From Tetrahymena elliotti 4EA (Eukaryota; Ciliophora; Oligohymenophorea; Hymenostomatida; Tetrahymenidae), in assembly GCA_000231825.2 (NCBI GenBank), contig JH720328.1, positions 84,479-148,478 on the forward strand: a stretch of DNA of 64,000 bases. The letters are read 5' to 3'. Numbering within the stretch: the first letter of the stretch is position 1; every line of letters begins with the position of its first letter. The notes below the pieces were generated by a model. It saw nothing but the letters and a program-made list of their open reading frames with translations. It did no database searches and had not been told where the DNA came from. The translations under genes were made by a program, and so were the position numbers. Positions 25,733-39,470 of the stretch are shown piece by piece.

Positions 25733-26790
25733 TAAGAATAGAAAAAGCAAAAAAAAATTTTATGGAACAATTTATGTAGTGTTCCTTTATTTATTATACT
25801 ATCCTTTTTTAACTAAGCTTTTAATTTCTCTAAGTTGGTGTAGGAAAATAGGTTCTTAATATTATCTAAGTAGTGACTATGATTGAGTTTGCTTCACAAG
25901 AACACATATCTGAATAAGTATATTTATAATATATCCTTTAACTTTACTTTGGAATATAGGCATTCCTATAATATTATTTAAAAAAATGAAATCTGCGATT
26001 GTACAAAAAAAGAATGAATCAATAAAATACACTTTAACATATTATATCTTAGAACAAGGTTACAAAAATAAATATTACTATTGGGAATTAGTCAGAATGT
26101 TTGAAAAGTTTTTGATCATGTTTATTTCAAATAGTTATTTCTCACTTTTAGTTGAAAGATAGTTAATCACACTTATTTGTTTTATATATCTCATATCTAT
26201 AATTAAGTGTAAACCCTTCTTAATATCTTCATAAATGAAAATTGAAGAAATTTTATCTGAAATCATTGTAGCATCTCTTATCCTTTAGTCAATCGTTGAT
26301 ACCGAGATTTTGTCTTAAAAATTAAATCACTTTATCATAAGTATTTTGAGTTTGATTAATTTTTGTGGTGTAGTAAAAGCAATAGCTCAATACATTCTTC
26401 TTACAAAAACTTAAATTGCGTATTAATCTGATGATTCTGGATTTAAAAAAATTCTATTAAAATTATAATATTTTTAAAATTTTTTAAAGAAACCTAATGT
26501 GACCTTTTTCAGAGTTAGCTATTTATGGTAGCTTATCAAAAACAAAGTTGTCAAAAAAAAATTTGAACAAATTTGAATGGAATAAAATGGCATATTGAAA
26601 GAATAAAATGTAAATAGAAATAAAAGTAAAGCTTTTCCTAATTATGAAGAAAAAGTAATTTTATTTTATTTATTATTATTGAATTAATTTATTTTAAGAT
26701 ATAAAAAGAAACAGAAAATGACCTCATTGTTTTTGAGAAGTCTGAGTCAACTAATGTTGATCTTAGAATTGATTTAAAATAATTATAATA
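25733..26790 (+). pseudogene. Relic copy of the array gene 3 membrane domain
   Basis: From TAAGAATAGAAAAAGCAAAA onward this is a near-identical copy of 36773-37800, the last two-thirds of the polytopic domain of array gene 3 (offset 11,040 bp at the start). It keeps YYWELVRMFEKFLIMF, the last intron (26655-26698) and the start of the last exon. The first 60 aligned bases differ at two positions. In the homologous frame it has TGA at 25884-25886, 25911-25913 and 26574-26576, where gene 3 has sense codons. It lacks every upstream exon, a signal peptide and an ATG. It is therefore a dead 5'-truncated duplicate. The left breakpoint falls inside a coding exon, not at an intron. Weaker similarity to the gene 3 3' flank continues to about 27075. 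Confidence 0.88.
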
Positions 26791-27550
26791 TGAATTAAAA
26801 ACATTTTATTATTTAATGTTGTCTATAGAAATACCTTTATAAATTTTCAGCTTCTTATTTATTAATTTCATATACAATTCAAAATGAAAGTATTTCATCT
26901 TATTTTAAGAGCTTAGTAGAAAATCTTTAATCATTTTGGATTATTTTTATTAAGAACAAGTCATAAAATAAAATGTGTAAAATACTCTATTAAAATATGA
27001 GTTTATTTAAGTGTTTAAGATATTAATATAGTATAAGTTAATTATAATTAGTTTAAAACTAAGATAAAAGTAAAATAAGTTATTAATTTTTAAAAAGAAA
27101 TGAAAGAATTAAATTGATTAAAAAAATTTGAAATTATTTCTTAAAATTAAATTAAAATTTTTTATTTCTAAAGTAATTTTACAATTAAAAAGAAATTAGT
27201 TAGCCTTTTGCTAATTATAAATAAGGTTGTTACTATAAATTATTTTTCATTAATCTACAGTTATTTCAAATTTTAATATTTGTACTAGAGAAAAATTGTT
27301 TAAAATTTATGATATGACTTTAAATATTATTAATTTCATATTTACAAAATATTTTAATAAAATTAAATGTAATTCCTTAATTATTTGTGTTCTAAGGGTC
27401 TAATTAATTGATAAAACTTAGTTTTTACTCAATATTAATAATTTACATAGAGAAATTTATAAAGCATTAATAAATATCAATTAATACAAAAGAGAACTAA
27501 ATATTGTCATTCTTATTAGTTTAAAGCCAATTTTAATATTTAAAAGAAAA
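26791..27550. other. Duplicated 3' flank, then unique intergenic sequence
   Basis: 26905-27075 is still alignable with 38187-38350, the 3' flank of array gene 3 (shared GTAGAAAAT, then CATTTTGGATTATTTT, then CATAAAATAAAATG). The duplication therefore included downstream non-coding DNA. From about 27076 to 27550 I see only A/T-rich sequence, presumably the 5' flank of array gene 3. Confidence 0.55.
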
Positions 27551-30500
27551 ATGAAAGTATTTAAAAAGTAGTATAATACTCTTATTCTAGTTGCATCAAT
27601 GCTTGGAATAATATGGGGAAGTTAAGTACTCATTGAGTGTTAATTTGAATCATAGTACTTTAATTCCTCATTATAAGAATGCTCTTTTTGTTAGACTGAT
27701 TGCTAATACTGTAAAGATAGCTATTCATGCTTAGAATGCTCTAGAGGAAAATATCTCGTAAACATTTTAAGCTTTTTAAAACATAATTTAATAAAGTTTT
27801 TCTTTAGAATTAAGACTTATCCTGCTTAGAGTAATGCTAAAATGGCTATTTTAAGGATTCCAAAAGTTAAAAATGCATTTCATGTTCTGACTCAAATTGT
27901 GTTTTATGTGATCAAACTAATTAATGTTCATAATGCAATGAAGGGTATCAACTATCCGCTGACGGCTAAAGATGCTTAGATATAAACTGTGCAAATATAA
28001 ATGGTACTTATGACTCTGTAAATGATAGATGCTCTTTGGATAACTACTTTATTGCTTAAAATTAAAAAAATGATAACTTAAAATCAAAATCATTAAATTC
28101 TAATTTTGATTACTCTTCTTTTAAGTAAGATTCTTATGGTGATATCTTGAAAATCTAAATTCTTTCAGTTTTTTCCTCTTATTTGGTAATTAATTAATTC
28201 GTTAGTTAGTTAATTATCTATTCATTTTAAATAATGGTTTTTAATTTTACTATAACAGGTAGTAGGATTTAAGTTTTAATAGATTCTTCTTTATGAATTT
28301 CAGAGTATGATAAACATAAATACTATTTTTTTAAGCTAGCCAGTATAAGATGTAAAACTCATAAAAAATGAACTATTCATATTAATTGGTTAGTTTATCT
28401 AGGTTAGTAATTACTATTCTAATGTTCATATAAAAAAATTAGATATATTTTCTTTTACTTTGTCTGATGTTTATTCCTTCACTGATACTTATTAGTAATT
28501 GATACTTGAACAAAATTACATTTTTTTAACAAAAAATACAAATGTTTTTATACTGGATCTTTAATCTCTTCTTGTTTAATCTTTGTCAATTGATGGAGTA
28601 CTAAACTGCGTTTACTTGGAAAAGGAGGGTGTTCTTATGATTTAATCTAAAAATTCGAATGCTTTTTATTTTACTAATACATAATTCACAAGTGCTTATC
28701 CTATAAATTTACCAAATGATGAGATATTTTAGCTTATTAGTTAATATTCTTCTTAAAGTGTAGTGGCAACACTTAAATCAGACAAAACTATTTTAAATAT
28801 TTACTAAATATCCTAAAGATTAGATTAAGATAATTAATAGCAGTTCTATTTAGGAAATGTAAACTATTAATTTTAAAAAATTATTAAAAATTTTATTTTT
28901 ACTTTTGATAATAGGTTATCTAATCAATCAAGTATAATGAAGAAAATATTTTCTAGAGCGATATTTTCAATTCTGTTTTCCTGGTTTCTAATAAATGTAA
29001 AATTTATTTTGTTAAATTTAATTTAATGAAATTCAAATTAAATATTATTCAGAATAAAAATTTTATTCTAAAATATTTTGATAAATAGATATTTAAATTT
29101 GGATGAACAATAATTAAATTTTAGAAATACAATTAAGAGATGACTCAAAATACTTTATAAAAGAATAAAGCATAATCATCAAAAATGGTTAAGAAATTGT
29201 AGTTTATACCAACGCTTTCAATTTAATAAAGTTTAATTTACCCTACCAAACTACAAAAATTTCTGAAATGCAATTTTTTGAAAATACTTTACTTTTTTCA
29301 TTTGGAAATGACATTCAAATTATAAGAAAAGATGATTCTAATATTGAATCCCAAATATATTAACCTTTTGCATACAACAATATCATGTAAACTTTAAATG
29401 AAAAAGCTGAAAAGATCATATTTGATTAAATTTCATAAACTAAAATAATTTTAGTTGGGAAATAAAATATCTTTATTTACAATTTATCTAAAAATGAAAA
29501 ATCATTCAGATTAAGTTTTACAGAAAATATTTCAAACTCTTGTTTTTTCTAACAGATATTATATTTGGTCTTTAGTAATTAAATAGTTGAAATTAATGTA
29601 GATACATTTGCTTTATAGCAACATTTACTTGAGGCTGATTAAGTTATATTAATATCTTAAGATGAAATTGGATTAGTATTCTAATACAGTTTAAGTAGTA
29701 GCTTATAAAAAAAGTTAATAACAATTGACCAACAAAATAATTTTTAAAGCATATCAATAGAAGAAACAAATATTGACATCTATGCAAAATAAGGCTAAAT
29801 CTTAATAAATTATAAATAAAATTAATAAATTAAATTCTTTGATTATAACTTTTTAGAAAAGCTTAGTTATTAAAGCTTCAATTTGGTTAATTTAAAAATA
29901 ATATTCTTAGTTGATGGGACTTATAGTTTAATTGTTTATGATTTTTTTTGTGATATTTTGCAGTCTTAAGATGTACACAATCCTCCCTATTTGTAAACAG
30001 TTAATTTTGGCCCTTTGGTTAATTAGATAATGTTTAGCTCTAACACTAAAAAATTACTCTTTTTAAAAGGCAATCTTCCAGGAGGTAATGAAAAGCAAAC
30101 ATTTTAATACTATAACTTATAAAATCCTTAAGAACCATAGTTTAATGAAATTTAATTATCAAAGATCACTTTATTAGTAGATGGATACTGCTTCAATGTT
30201 GATAACAATATTCTTTAGTTTTTAGACTTATCATCAAGCAAAACTGAATACACTTAGATAACTTTTTAAAATTCGATTTCAGCTATTGAGAGCATAAATT
30301 AATCAAATCTATTTTTGATTAGATTCTAAAATGTAAATCTTTTATAAAATTTAATTTATTTACTTAATTATTTTTTTAAACATTAATCTATTTTTTGCAC
30401 TTTAGGATTTAATGTAATCAATAATTTTGAATGGAATAGATTCAAAACAATTCCTAATTCAGTAAGAAATAAGTAATGTGTAAACATATTTGAATGGTTC

Positions 30501-33500
30501 ATTAATATTTTTTGCTCAATTAAAAAGAGAGTTTGTTGTATTATATCAAATGGAAATAAGCCAAAATTTAAAGTTTTAATAGATTTAAGCATTTTATGGT
30601 GATTTATATCCTCAAATTAAATAACCAATAGTTTTATAATAAGATAAATTCTCAGTTTACATGAATTTTTAAAATGGAGATTATCAAGTTTTCAAACAAG
30701 GTAAATTTATTTTATTTAAATAAAATATTTATTATTTTTTATTTTGATAAAGAATTCATGTAAATTTTAAATTATAATTCCTATTCCAGTTGCTAATACC
30801 TAATTTCAAGCAAATTGATATGTACTCTAAATGATAGATATATTGCTTATTTAATTGATTTGATTAATGAAACAGTAACATAAATAAACTATCTATCATA
30901 CTTTTAAATTTTGACATCAAAATAATCATCTTATTTATTTATCTCATATTAGAATGTGAGAAGTTTCAGAGATAAAAATTTTAATAATTTATTTAATCTC
31001 TCAGAGGACATTGGTATAGGTTTTGTTATTACTATCGATTTTTAAGATTATTTCATTTCTACTTCAAATTCTAAAATAACTTTATTTGATGCAAATGGAT
31101 AAATAAAATTTGATTATTCAGATTTTGATGTTGATAAATCAACCATTTATATCTATAACGAATATATTGTAGTGATTGTTGATTAAAAGCTTATCAAATT
31201 TATCCCTAGTTTAGAATAGAAGACTTTGAAAATAAAATAAACTATTTTATTACAAAATGTTATAAATGAAGTAGTTTTAAATGACTAATTGGACTACATT
31301 CTTTTGCTCAGCGATTATAATATTTAAATATATTCTTTATTTGACTTTAGTTTAATAACAAATTTAAAAACCTAACCAACATACAAATATGTTGGATACG
31401 ACAACATTTCTGGAGTAAAATATTGCTATTCTTATTAAATTTTTAATCAATTATTTTCGCAAATTCAATTTTAAAAAATAAAGCAACTAAATTTTTTAAA
31501 TAATTAAATTTTTAATATAAAAGATCGAATTATTCACAAATTAATCTTAGCTATGGGTATATGTATACACCTAAGATAATTTTAAAATCAAAGATATAGA
31601 TCCACAACCACTTTAATTTTACATAGATGCTGGACATGGGCTAATATTAATATAATATAATAATTATGTTATAAAAACAATAGATTATATAGGAGATACT
31701 CAATCGAACTAATTCTAATTAGAATTAACAATTTCTAATACTTTCAGATACCCCGTAATGATATTTTACAGTGATCTGCTATCTATGATATACTATCATT
31801 AATATGTTTTAACTTAAGCTCTTGGAATAAATGATTTATATTTTAAATAAGATAAATTAGAAATGTAGAGATTGAATTAATATTCTCGAGTAGATATTTA
31901 AATGTCTAAAATAGCTATCCTAAATTCAAATATTGGATGCGTAAGCATATTAAATAGTGAAAGTTAAATCCTTGAGCAAATCATTTAATTCAATACAGAT
32001 TTTAATGATTAATTCATAAAAGAATATTAAATTGTCAACATTTAATTTGAGCTCTTAGTTGTCATCTCATTTGATCAATATTATGCCTTCGACTGCTAAG
32101 ATTTCAGTTTAAAAAAAAATGGAGCTTTATTAAATCTAGTTAAACTTTTTGCATCAAATCAGTTTTCTACAGTTTTTTATATTGACAACAATAATTAACT
32201 CTTCATGTTTGATGTTAAATAAATAAAATTTAAGTAAATTTTAATAGATGGTTACAACAATTTTCAAAGTATTTAGCATATAAATACAAACATAATTGTT
32301 ATTGTATTATTAGATTCTCCTGATAGATTTGTTTTTTATGATCTAATGACTGAGTCTATTATTGATATTTCTTCATTATAACAAACATTCAGTGTAATTA
32401 ATATTCAATTAAAAAATTCATTATTTTTAATTATATTCTTTACTAAATAATTTTATTTAAAAATAAAGGAATATGATACTATTTATCCAAATTTTTTTAC
32501 AAATTTCATACTGATATAATCTAGTCTGAACAAAATAATTATTTTTTCATTTGAAAACTACCCTTAATAAAAAGTTTAAGCTTTTACTCTTCAAAGCTTT
32601 CAAACACTTTCAATTGAATAAATCTTCTACTTTTAAGATACAAATAGTCTGATGTTGCTAATAAACCAAAAAGACTATTTCTCATACCTTTTTAAATTGA
32701 ATATTGAAACAATAACTCTTATTGAAATTAGTGATAATAATATGGATACAATTTTTGGTAAATTTACAAAACCTTGTGTGAATGCAAATACTTAAACAGA
32801 TTTTAATCATATCTACTTTATTTGTCCACTTACTGTTTAAATATATGATAAAAATTCAATGAAGAGAATTAATACAATCAAATATTTAGCGTCTGAATAA
32901 AGCTATATTTAAAGTGTTTTATATTTAGATAAAAATATTTACTTGATTATAGCAAATAATAGAATTGATGTTTTTGAAATTACCTTTAGCTCTGTATTAA
33001 AAATATAAGCTCTAAGTCAGTTATAATTTCCCGAAGTAATAAGCTTTAAAATTATAAATTTATAAAATTAAATAGAAGTTAAAGTTTATGGTATCAGTCA
33101 TTAAAAAATATTTAACATTTTCTTTAGATATAGTTCAGCTTAATTTCAAGACTAATCAATTTAGAAATCTTATTAGCTAATTTAAGTTGCTATTAATAAT
33201 TCATCTGACATGTATAAAGTAATTCTTTTTTTAAAATTACTCAATGTAAAATTTTATTTTAAAAAAATAAAATTACATTAATTCTTGAGAAAATAAGTTT
33301 TATTTAACCAGCAATTATTAAAATATAAAAATTATTTGACATGCAAATTTTATAAAATTTTATGGTATTTATAAATCTTAATCTAAAATAATAAAAATAG
33401 AATTTAATTATTCAGTAATCTCTAAGATATAGTTAACAGATACTTAGGTATTAGTAAATCCTAATTGGTGATATGATGATGTAAGTTAAACTATTTTATT

Positions 33501-36500
33501 ATAGATTTAAAGAATTAAAATTTATAAAAAGGAATCAGCCATTCATAGTCTTTCAAAATTTGAGTTAAAGACCAAAGTTTATCCTTGAATTTTAATCGAA
33601 TGAAAACTAAATGTATAAGTTGTCAGTTGTAAACTCGAATATATTCTCATCTTAAATTAAAAACTTAAAATTTTCAAATCTTAAACTGAATTTTATTGTT
33701 GAAGATGGAAGCTTATTAGATACAAATCCTAAACAATAAATAGAATACTTCTAAATTTCTGAATGCGAATTAGCAAGCAGTGGTTAAGATAGTAAGATTC
33801 TTTTCCATGATATTTCTACTTTGGTTTTGAATGATATTGAATTAAGTCAAGAAAGTATACAAAACTCATATGAGTTTAAGAATATTTAAAATATAATCAT
33901 CAATAATCTAAAAATTAAAAATGTTAACTTTGTTAACAATTTCAGCTTTTTAACGTTTATTGATTGCCCTAATCTTATTTTAACAAACATTACTATTCTT
34001 TAAAGTTAGTTTTCGGATTTTATTTTTAATTTTTCGAATGTCAATAACTAAATACAAATATTAAATTTAACAATAAATAACTCTGATTTTAGTATTGGGA
34101 TATTTAACTTTGAAAATGCTCCCTCTTTAACTGTAAAAAATTTAGATATTAATCATCTGAATTTATTCAAACCTGAACAAGGTAATTAAAATGTTTAGTA
34201 TAGTTATCTTTTTTAATTAAATAATGTAGCAAGCATTAACTTTGAAGAAATACATTTTAATTAAATAAATAACTTAGGTTTAATAACATTAAATGGTTAG
34301 GAATAATAAAATAATTAGTAATTTATCGTGTAATCCTTTGATATTTAATAATTACAATTTATTTAACCTGCCTTAAGAATACTTTAATTTACCAAGATAG
34401 TCATTAGCAACTTTATTATTTAGAATATTTAAGCTAACAGTAAAACAAATTTTATAGAAATATCATTAGTTAAATTTTTAGATTTAAACAGATTAGAATT
34501 AAGTTAGTTAGACTATTTAATACCTTAGACTTTAATAAGAAATTTAAATACAGTAACTCCCTCTTATGTAATTTAACTTTTGGGAATATATACAGCTGAT
34601 TTGAAAGATATAAAAATGGATATGGTTAATGAAATGGGTCTAATAAATGCTGATTCATATTAATAAGAAGTGCTGTTTATGTATTTATGCTATAATTTAA
34701 AAATTAGCTCGTCTAAATTCAGTAATATAAATAACGAAATTATAAATCAATCTTTCTTTAACTTTAATCTTTTGTAACTCACACTAGATCAATTTAACAT
34801 AACTAACTCAAATAATAGCTTTCATATCATGGTAGCAAATCCTACTAACAAATTTGAATACACAAATTCTGAAATCAAATAAATTTGTCTTCTCAATTTT
34901 TCAAATGCTATTTAAGTCTTCAACTCTTAATAATTTTATCTAAATAATATGCTCTTTGAATAAATAGAGTCTTTCTTGAGTACTCCTTCAATAGTTATTA
35001 CTTCTATTTAAAGTGTTGTTATAATAAAAGCAACATTTTAGAATTTATTCAACTATAATACTAATAATGATAAATAGATAGAATCTACATATGATGGAGT
35101 TTTAAATATTTAAAAATGCTCATAAATTAATATCGATCAATCTATTTTCAAGGAAAATCAAAGTTTTAGAAATGGAGGAGCAATTTACTTTCTTAATAAT
35201 CAAGAAATAAAAATAGAAAATTCATAATTTATTTCCAACAAAGCTCTAACTTTGAGTGGAGGTGCAATCTATTTATAAACTTCAAAGATAATAATTAGTA
35301 ATAGTTTATTTGAAAATAACTAGTCAATTATGGATAAAGGAGGTGCAATCTATATTTAAGGATCCTAAATTAAACTTATAGACAAAGCTAACATAACAAA
35401 AAATCTAGCTTTTATTGGAGGAGGAATTTATTATGACTTAGAAACTAGCTAGATTGAATAAGATACAACAATTACTATAATAGACAATACAGGATAATTT
35501 TATGGAAACAACTTAGGGTCTTAACCAAAAAAATTAAAGCAAATTAAAATTAATGGTGAAGTTTCAGAATTATCTAATCAAATAGTTATTTCGAACTATT
35601 AAAGTGGTAATTATACTAAAGAAGAAATATTTCTTTAGTTTTTTGATGAAGAAGAAAATCCACTAAATTTTTCTGTAAAAAATAACTTAAGTTCTATGTC
35701 AAATAGCATTTAATTAGAAATAAATTCTTATCAAATTGAATTTGATTCACAATATTTAAAAGACGACTAGATTATAATTTCTATTGGAAATACATTAACA
35801 TTTGACTAAAGACGTAACATGTTCAAACTCAATTTTACAGCTTCATTTAAAAATTAAACCAATTTCAATTTGAGCTTGGTTTCAATTCTCTCATCTAGGA
35901 ATATATCAATCCCTTTAAAACTATACTTTAGATTATGTGAAATAGGAGAAATCAAATATATCAGATCTGGCTATACATAGTAAATTTAAATTAAAAGTTT
36001 GTTTTTAAATATTTTTTATTATTATCAAAAGATGTGATTAGTGTGCAGAAGGAACATATTCATTAGTTGATCCAAACTAATCTAACCTTTAAATTTAGTG
36101 CAAAATTTGTCCAGATTCTGCAGAATTTTGTTAAGGAAGATCAATTATTTTAAAGGATAATTATTGGAGAGAGTCTGAGCTCACAGATTAAATATACGAA
36201 TGCTAGTTTAATGGATGTAGCCATTTAAAAGAAAACATAAATGGATGTGTTAGAGGTTATAAAGGAGTATTATGTTAAGTTTGTGATATATAAGGGCAGT
36301 AATGGATTGATTCATTTGGAACTCAGAGTAATTAGTGTTTAAGATGTTCTAAGCTCTATCTTATTTACACACTCACTTCTTTGTCTATTATTTTTTACAT
36401 TTTTTACATTCACTACAGCCTTAATACTTAAGCAGATCAAAAAATTTTAATTATAAAAATGAATTATCTAAGAAAATTGAATATGTTATTCCTTAGTAAA

Positions 36501-37819
36501 TCAAGGCTATAGGGATCAGACTCTACTGGTCTTACAAAAGTTTTCTTGCATTACATTTAGATATTTTCTACAACTATTAATTTTTACTCTAATATTCCTC
36601 TATTTGTCAAATAACCAGTAAATGTAGGAGGTGATCCAACTGATGCTACATATTCAAGTTTTGATTGCATGTTTTCAGGAACACCATTCAAATTAGCTTG
36701 GATAAATAGATTACTAATGCAATTGGTTTAAGTAGTATTGATATCTGCAATCATATTTTTATACAACATATATAAGAATAGAAAAAGCAAAAAAAAATTT
36801 TATGGAACAATTTATGCAGTGTTCCTTTATTTATTTTACTATCCTTCTTTAACAAAGCTTTTAATTTCACTAAGTTGGTGTAGGAAAATAGGCTCTTAAT
36901 ATTATTTAAGTAGTGACTATGATTAAAGGTGTTTTACAAGAACTCATATCTTAACAAGTATATTTATAATATATCCTTTAACTATACTTTGGACTTTAGG
37001 CATTCCTATAATTTTGTTTAAAAAAATGAAATCTGCAATTGTTTAAAAAAAGAATGAATCAATAAAATATACTTTAACTTATTATATCTTATAGCAAGGT
37101 TATAAAAATAAATATTACTATTGGGAATTAGTCAGAATGTTTGAAAAGTTTTTGATCATGTTTATTTTAAACAGCTATTTCTCAATTTTAGTTGAAAGAT
37201 AGTTAATCACTCTTGTTTGCTTTATATATCTATAGCTAATTATTACTTGTAAGCCATTCCTCATATCTTCGCAAATGAAAATAGAATAAATGTTATCTTA
37301 AATAATTGTAGCATCTCTTATCCTTTAATCAATCCTTGATACCGAGATTTTACCTTAACAATTAAATTACTTTATCATAAGCATTTTGAGTTTGATTAAT
37401 TTTTATGGTGTAGTAAAAGTAATAGCTCAATACATTCTCCTTACAAAAACCTTAATAGTGTATTAATCAGATGATTCTGGATTAAAAAAGATTCTTTTAA
37501 AATTTTAATACTTTTAACATTTTTTAAAGAAACCTAATGTGACCTTTTTCAGAGTTAGCTATTTATGGAAGCTAATTAAAAGGAAAGTTGTCCAAAAAAA
37601 TGGCTAACTAATATAACTGAATTTGTAAAGCATAAAAAGTACAAATAAAGAGAAACATGAGAATATCAATTAATGTATTACTTTTCCTGATTCTGAAACT
37701 AAAGTATTTTTTTTTTTTCATAAAATATTATTATTACAATAATTTATTTTAAGATATAAAAAGAAACAGAAAATGAACTTATTATTTTTCGGCAATCAGA
37801 ATCAAGTATTTATTATTGA
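27551..37819 (+). CDS. Array gene 3: intermediate family member
   Basis: Exons: 27551-27757, 27808-28185, 28259-28858, 28915-28996, 29089-30332, 30406-30700, 30753-31414, 31524-33218, 33401-33480, 33505-35979, 36032-37703, 37754-37819 (3,151 residues). Hydrophobic leader about 1-25, with a Cys array about 29-140 (ECSFCQTDCQYC). Beta-rich middle with FNHIYFICPLTVQIYDKN. GG repeats at about 2300-2392: NGGAIYF, SGGAIYL, KGGAIYI, IGGGIYY. The exon carrying them runs straight on into FYGNNLGS, so the intron found there in genes 1, 2, 4 and 5 is absent; so is the intron at gene 1 position 8621-8942. Juxtamembrane Cys module about 2573-2680 (GTYSLVDP, YWRESE, GYKGVLCQVC), then 8-9 membrane segments with VGGDPTDATYS and YYWELVRMF. 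The penultimate exon is 1,672 nt, exactly as in gene 2. It carries a 24-nt intron (33481-33504). Both relics in the window derive from a gene of this type. Confidence 0.85.
33481..33504 (+). other. 24-nt micro-intron in array gene 3
   Basis: It starts GTAAGTTAAA and ends ATTATAG, with 24 nt in total. Removal joins an 80-nt exon (33401-33480) in phase with the beta-helix exon at 33505. The position matches the 28-nt intron of gene 1 and the 33-nt intron of gene 2. The 24-nt size is itself a multiple of three, so retention would add eight residues without a stop. Confidence 0.65.
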
Positions 37820-38385
37820 CCTTTGAATTTATTTATAATGACTTGAGTTTATGTAATACGTTTACTTTTTATGTATTTGACATATATGATTAAAAGTTTG
37901 AAATTTTTAGTTATCTCCTTTCTGGTTTTATTTAAATTTTAATAAATACTTAAAAAAATATTATTAACCTCTAGCTTTAATTATTTTTGTTTTTACAATG
38001 CTTTTTGGAGAAAATAAAAATATAAATTTAGTGAAAATATTTTTGTTATTTCCAATAAATAAATTTATAACTTATTTGAGTCTTAATTTTAAAAATAGAA
38101 TAAGAAGCGAAAATAGAGTTTTCAAGCTAGTAAACTTTTATTATTACTTGTTTTCTTTTATATTAGATACCCTACAGCTTTACATCTTATTTTAAATCAT
38201 AAATTAGTAGAAAATAATTAAACATTTTGGATTATTTTAAATAACAAATCATAAAATAAAATGCAAAAAATATAGATATACTTGTTTTAGAATTTAAGAT
38301 CACAAAATAGCATAAATTATTCTAATTTACTTAAAACTAAGATAATGAATTTAAAAATATAAATGTAATTTCACTTTTTTAAATT
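37820..38385. other. Intergenic 3' flank of array gene 3
   Basis: A/T-rich. 38187-38350 is the counterpart of the flank duplicated at 26905-27075. The 65-codon frame from 37998 has no family texture and is probably chance. Confidence 0.45.
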
Positions 38386-38885
38386 TTAATCTGTTTTTTC
38401 TGACTTTAGATTAATTTAACATAACTAAATCTAATAATAAATTCATTAAGTTATAGACAAATTTCTAAAATAATTTGAATATATTTATTCTGGTTTGAAA
38501 TAATTTGATCTTCAAATATTTTTATTGCTATATAATCCAAGCTTCTGAATAATTAAATTGATTGTAAAATTGAAAAGCAATTTTAATACATTTATTAGCT
38601 TCAAAATTGTATCAAATAGCATTTAAAAAGAAATAATTTAGATTAAATTTAACTTGATTCAATAGATTAAATTTTGATTACTTGAGATATTATCATATGA
38701 TCTAAGTAAATATATGTCCAAATTTAATTTGAACTTCTTTTAAAAATTAAATTGGTTTTTCTATCAGCTAACTTCCTATATTATCATTTACTAAGAGATA
38801 CATTCCTCTAAAACCGAATTAAATCATGTCAAATAGGAGAATTGAATAAATAGGATTTGGGTGACATAAAAGTTAAGTAATAATC
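38386..38885 (+). pseudogene. Relic of a beta-helix exon with the GG repeats deleted
   Basis: 38386-38530 aligns by eye with 34775-34920 of array gene 3 (shared AATTTAACATAACTAA in the segment encoding QFNITNSNN). 38600-38885 aligns with 35690-35990 (shared TCAAATAGCATTTAA and CAAATAGGAGAA, the latter encoding the C-I-G-E sequence). About 650 bp between these two blocks in gene 3, holding all four GGAIY repeats, is missing here. No open frame survives. No copy of the Cys-rich or membrane exons follows. It is a second, older relic of a gene-3-like member. Confidence 0.7.
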
Positions 38886-39470
38886 TATTTTATTTTTAAA
38901 TTGATTTATAAAATAAAAGGGGAATTAAATGACATTGGCATATTTTAGTTTTCAGGAGCAAGTATTATGAATGTTTGATTTATTTTATATGTATTGTAAT
39001 ATAATTAGATTTTAAAAGTAATCCAAATTATATATTTTTCATACAGTTTTGTTATTAGTCCTTTTATTTATGTAAAATATTAGACCTTATTTATGAAGAA
39101 ACAAGGTTATTTAATTTATCGCATAGTAGTATTTACTTTGTTAAAATTTACTTTAGCCAAAAAATATTTGATTTTTTCAATGATCTTCATTGATTGAATT
39201 TTCATATTTTTATGATAAAATTTTGCAACAAAAAATCCATTTTTTTCTTTGAAAATCTTTAATTATAGAATGATTCTGATTCTTATTTTCTTAATATCTG
39301 TAAGCAACCGAATTACGTTTATTTGTATCCTGAAATAAAAGATTTACTTTCTTATTTTTCACACATTTTCTTTTTGTCCTCTATTAAATAATACATCTGC
39401 AAAAAGTTATTAATAAGAAAGAAGGTAAAAAATATTAATTATCTTAAAATTTTCTTTTAGTTTCTTTTTG
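38886..39470. other. Intergenic, 5' flank of array gene 4
   Basis: A/T-rich, with no coding texture or RNA gene that I can see. Confidence 0.45.
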
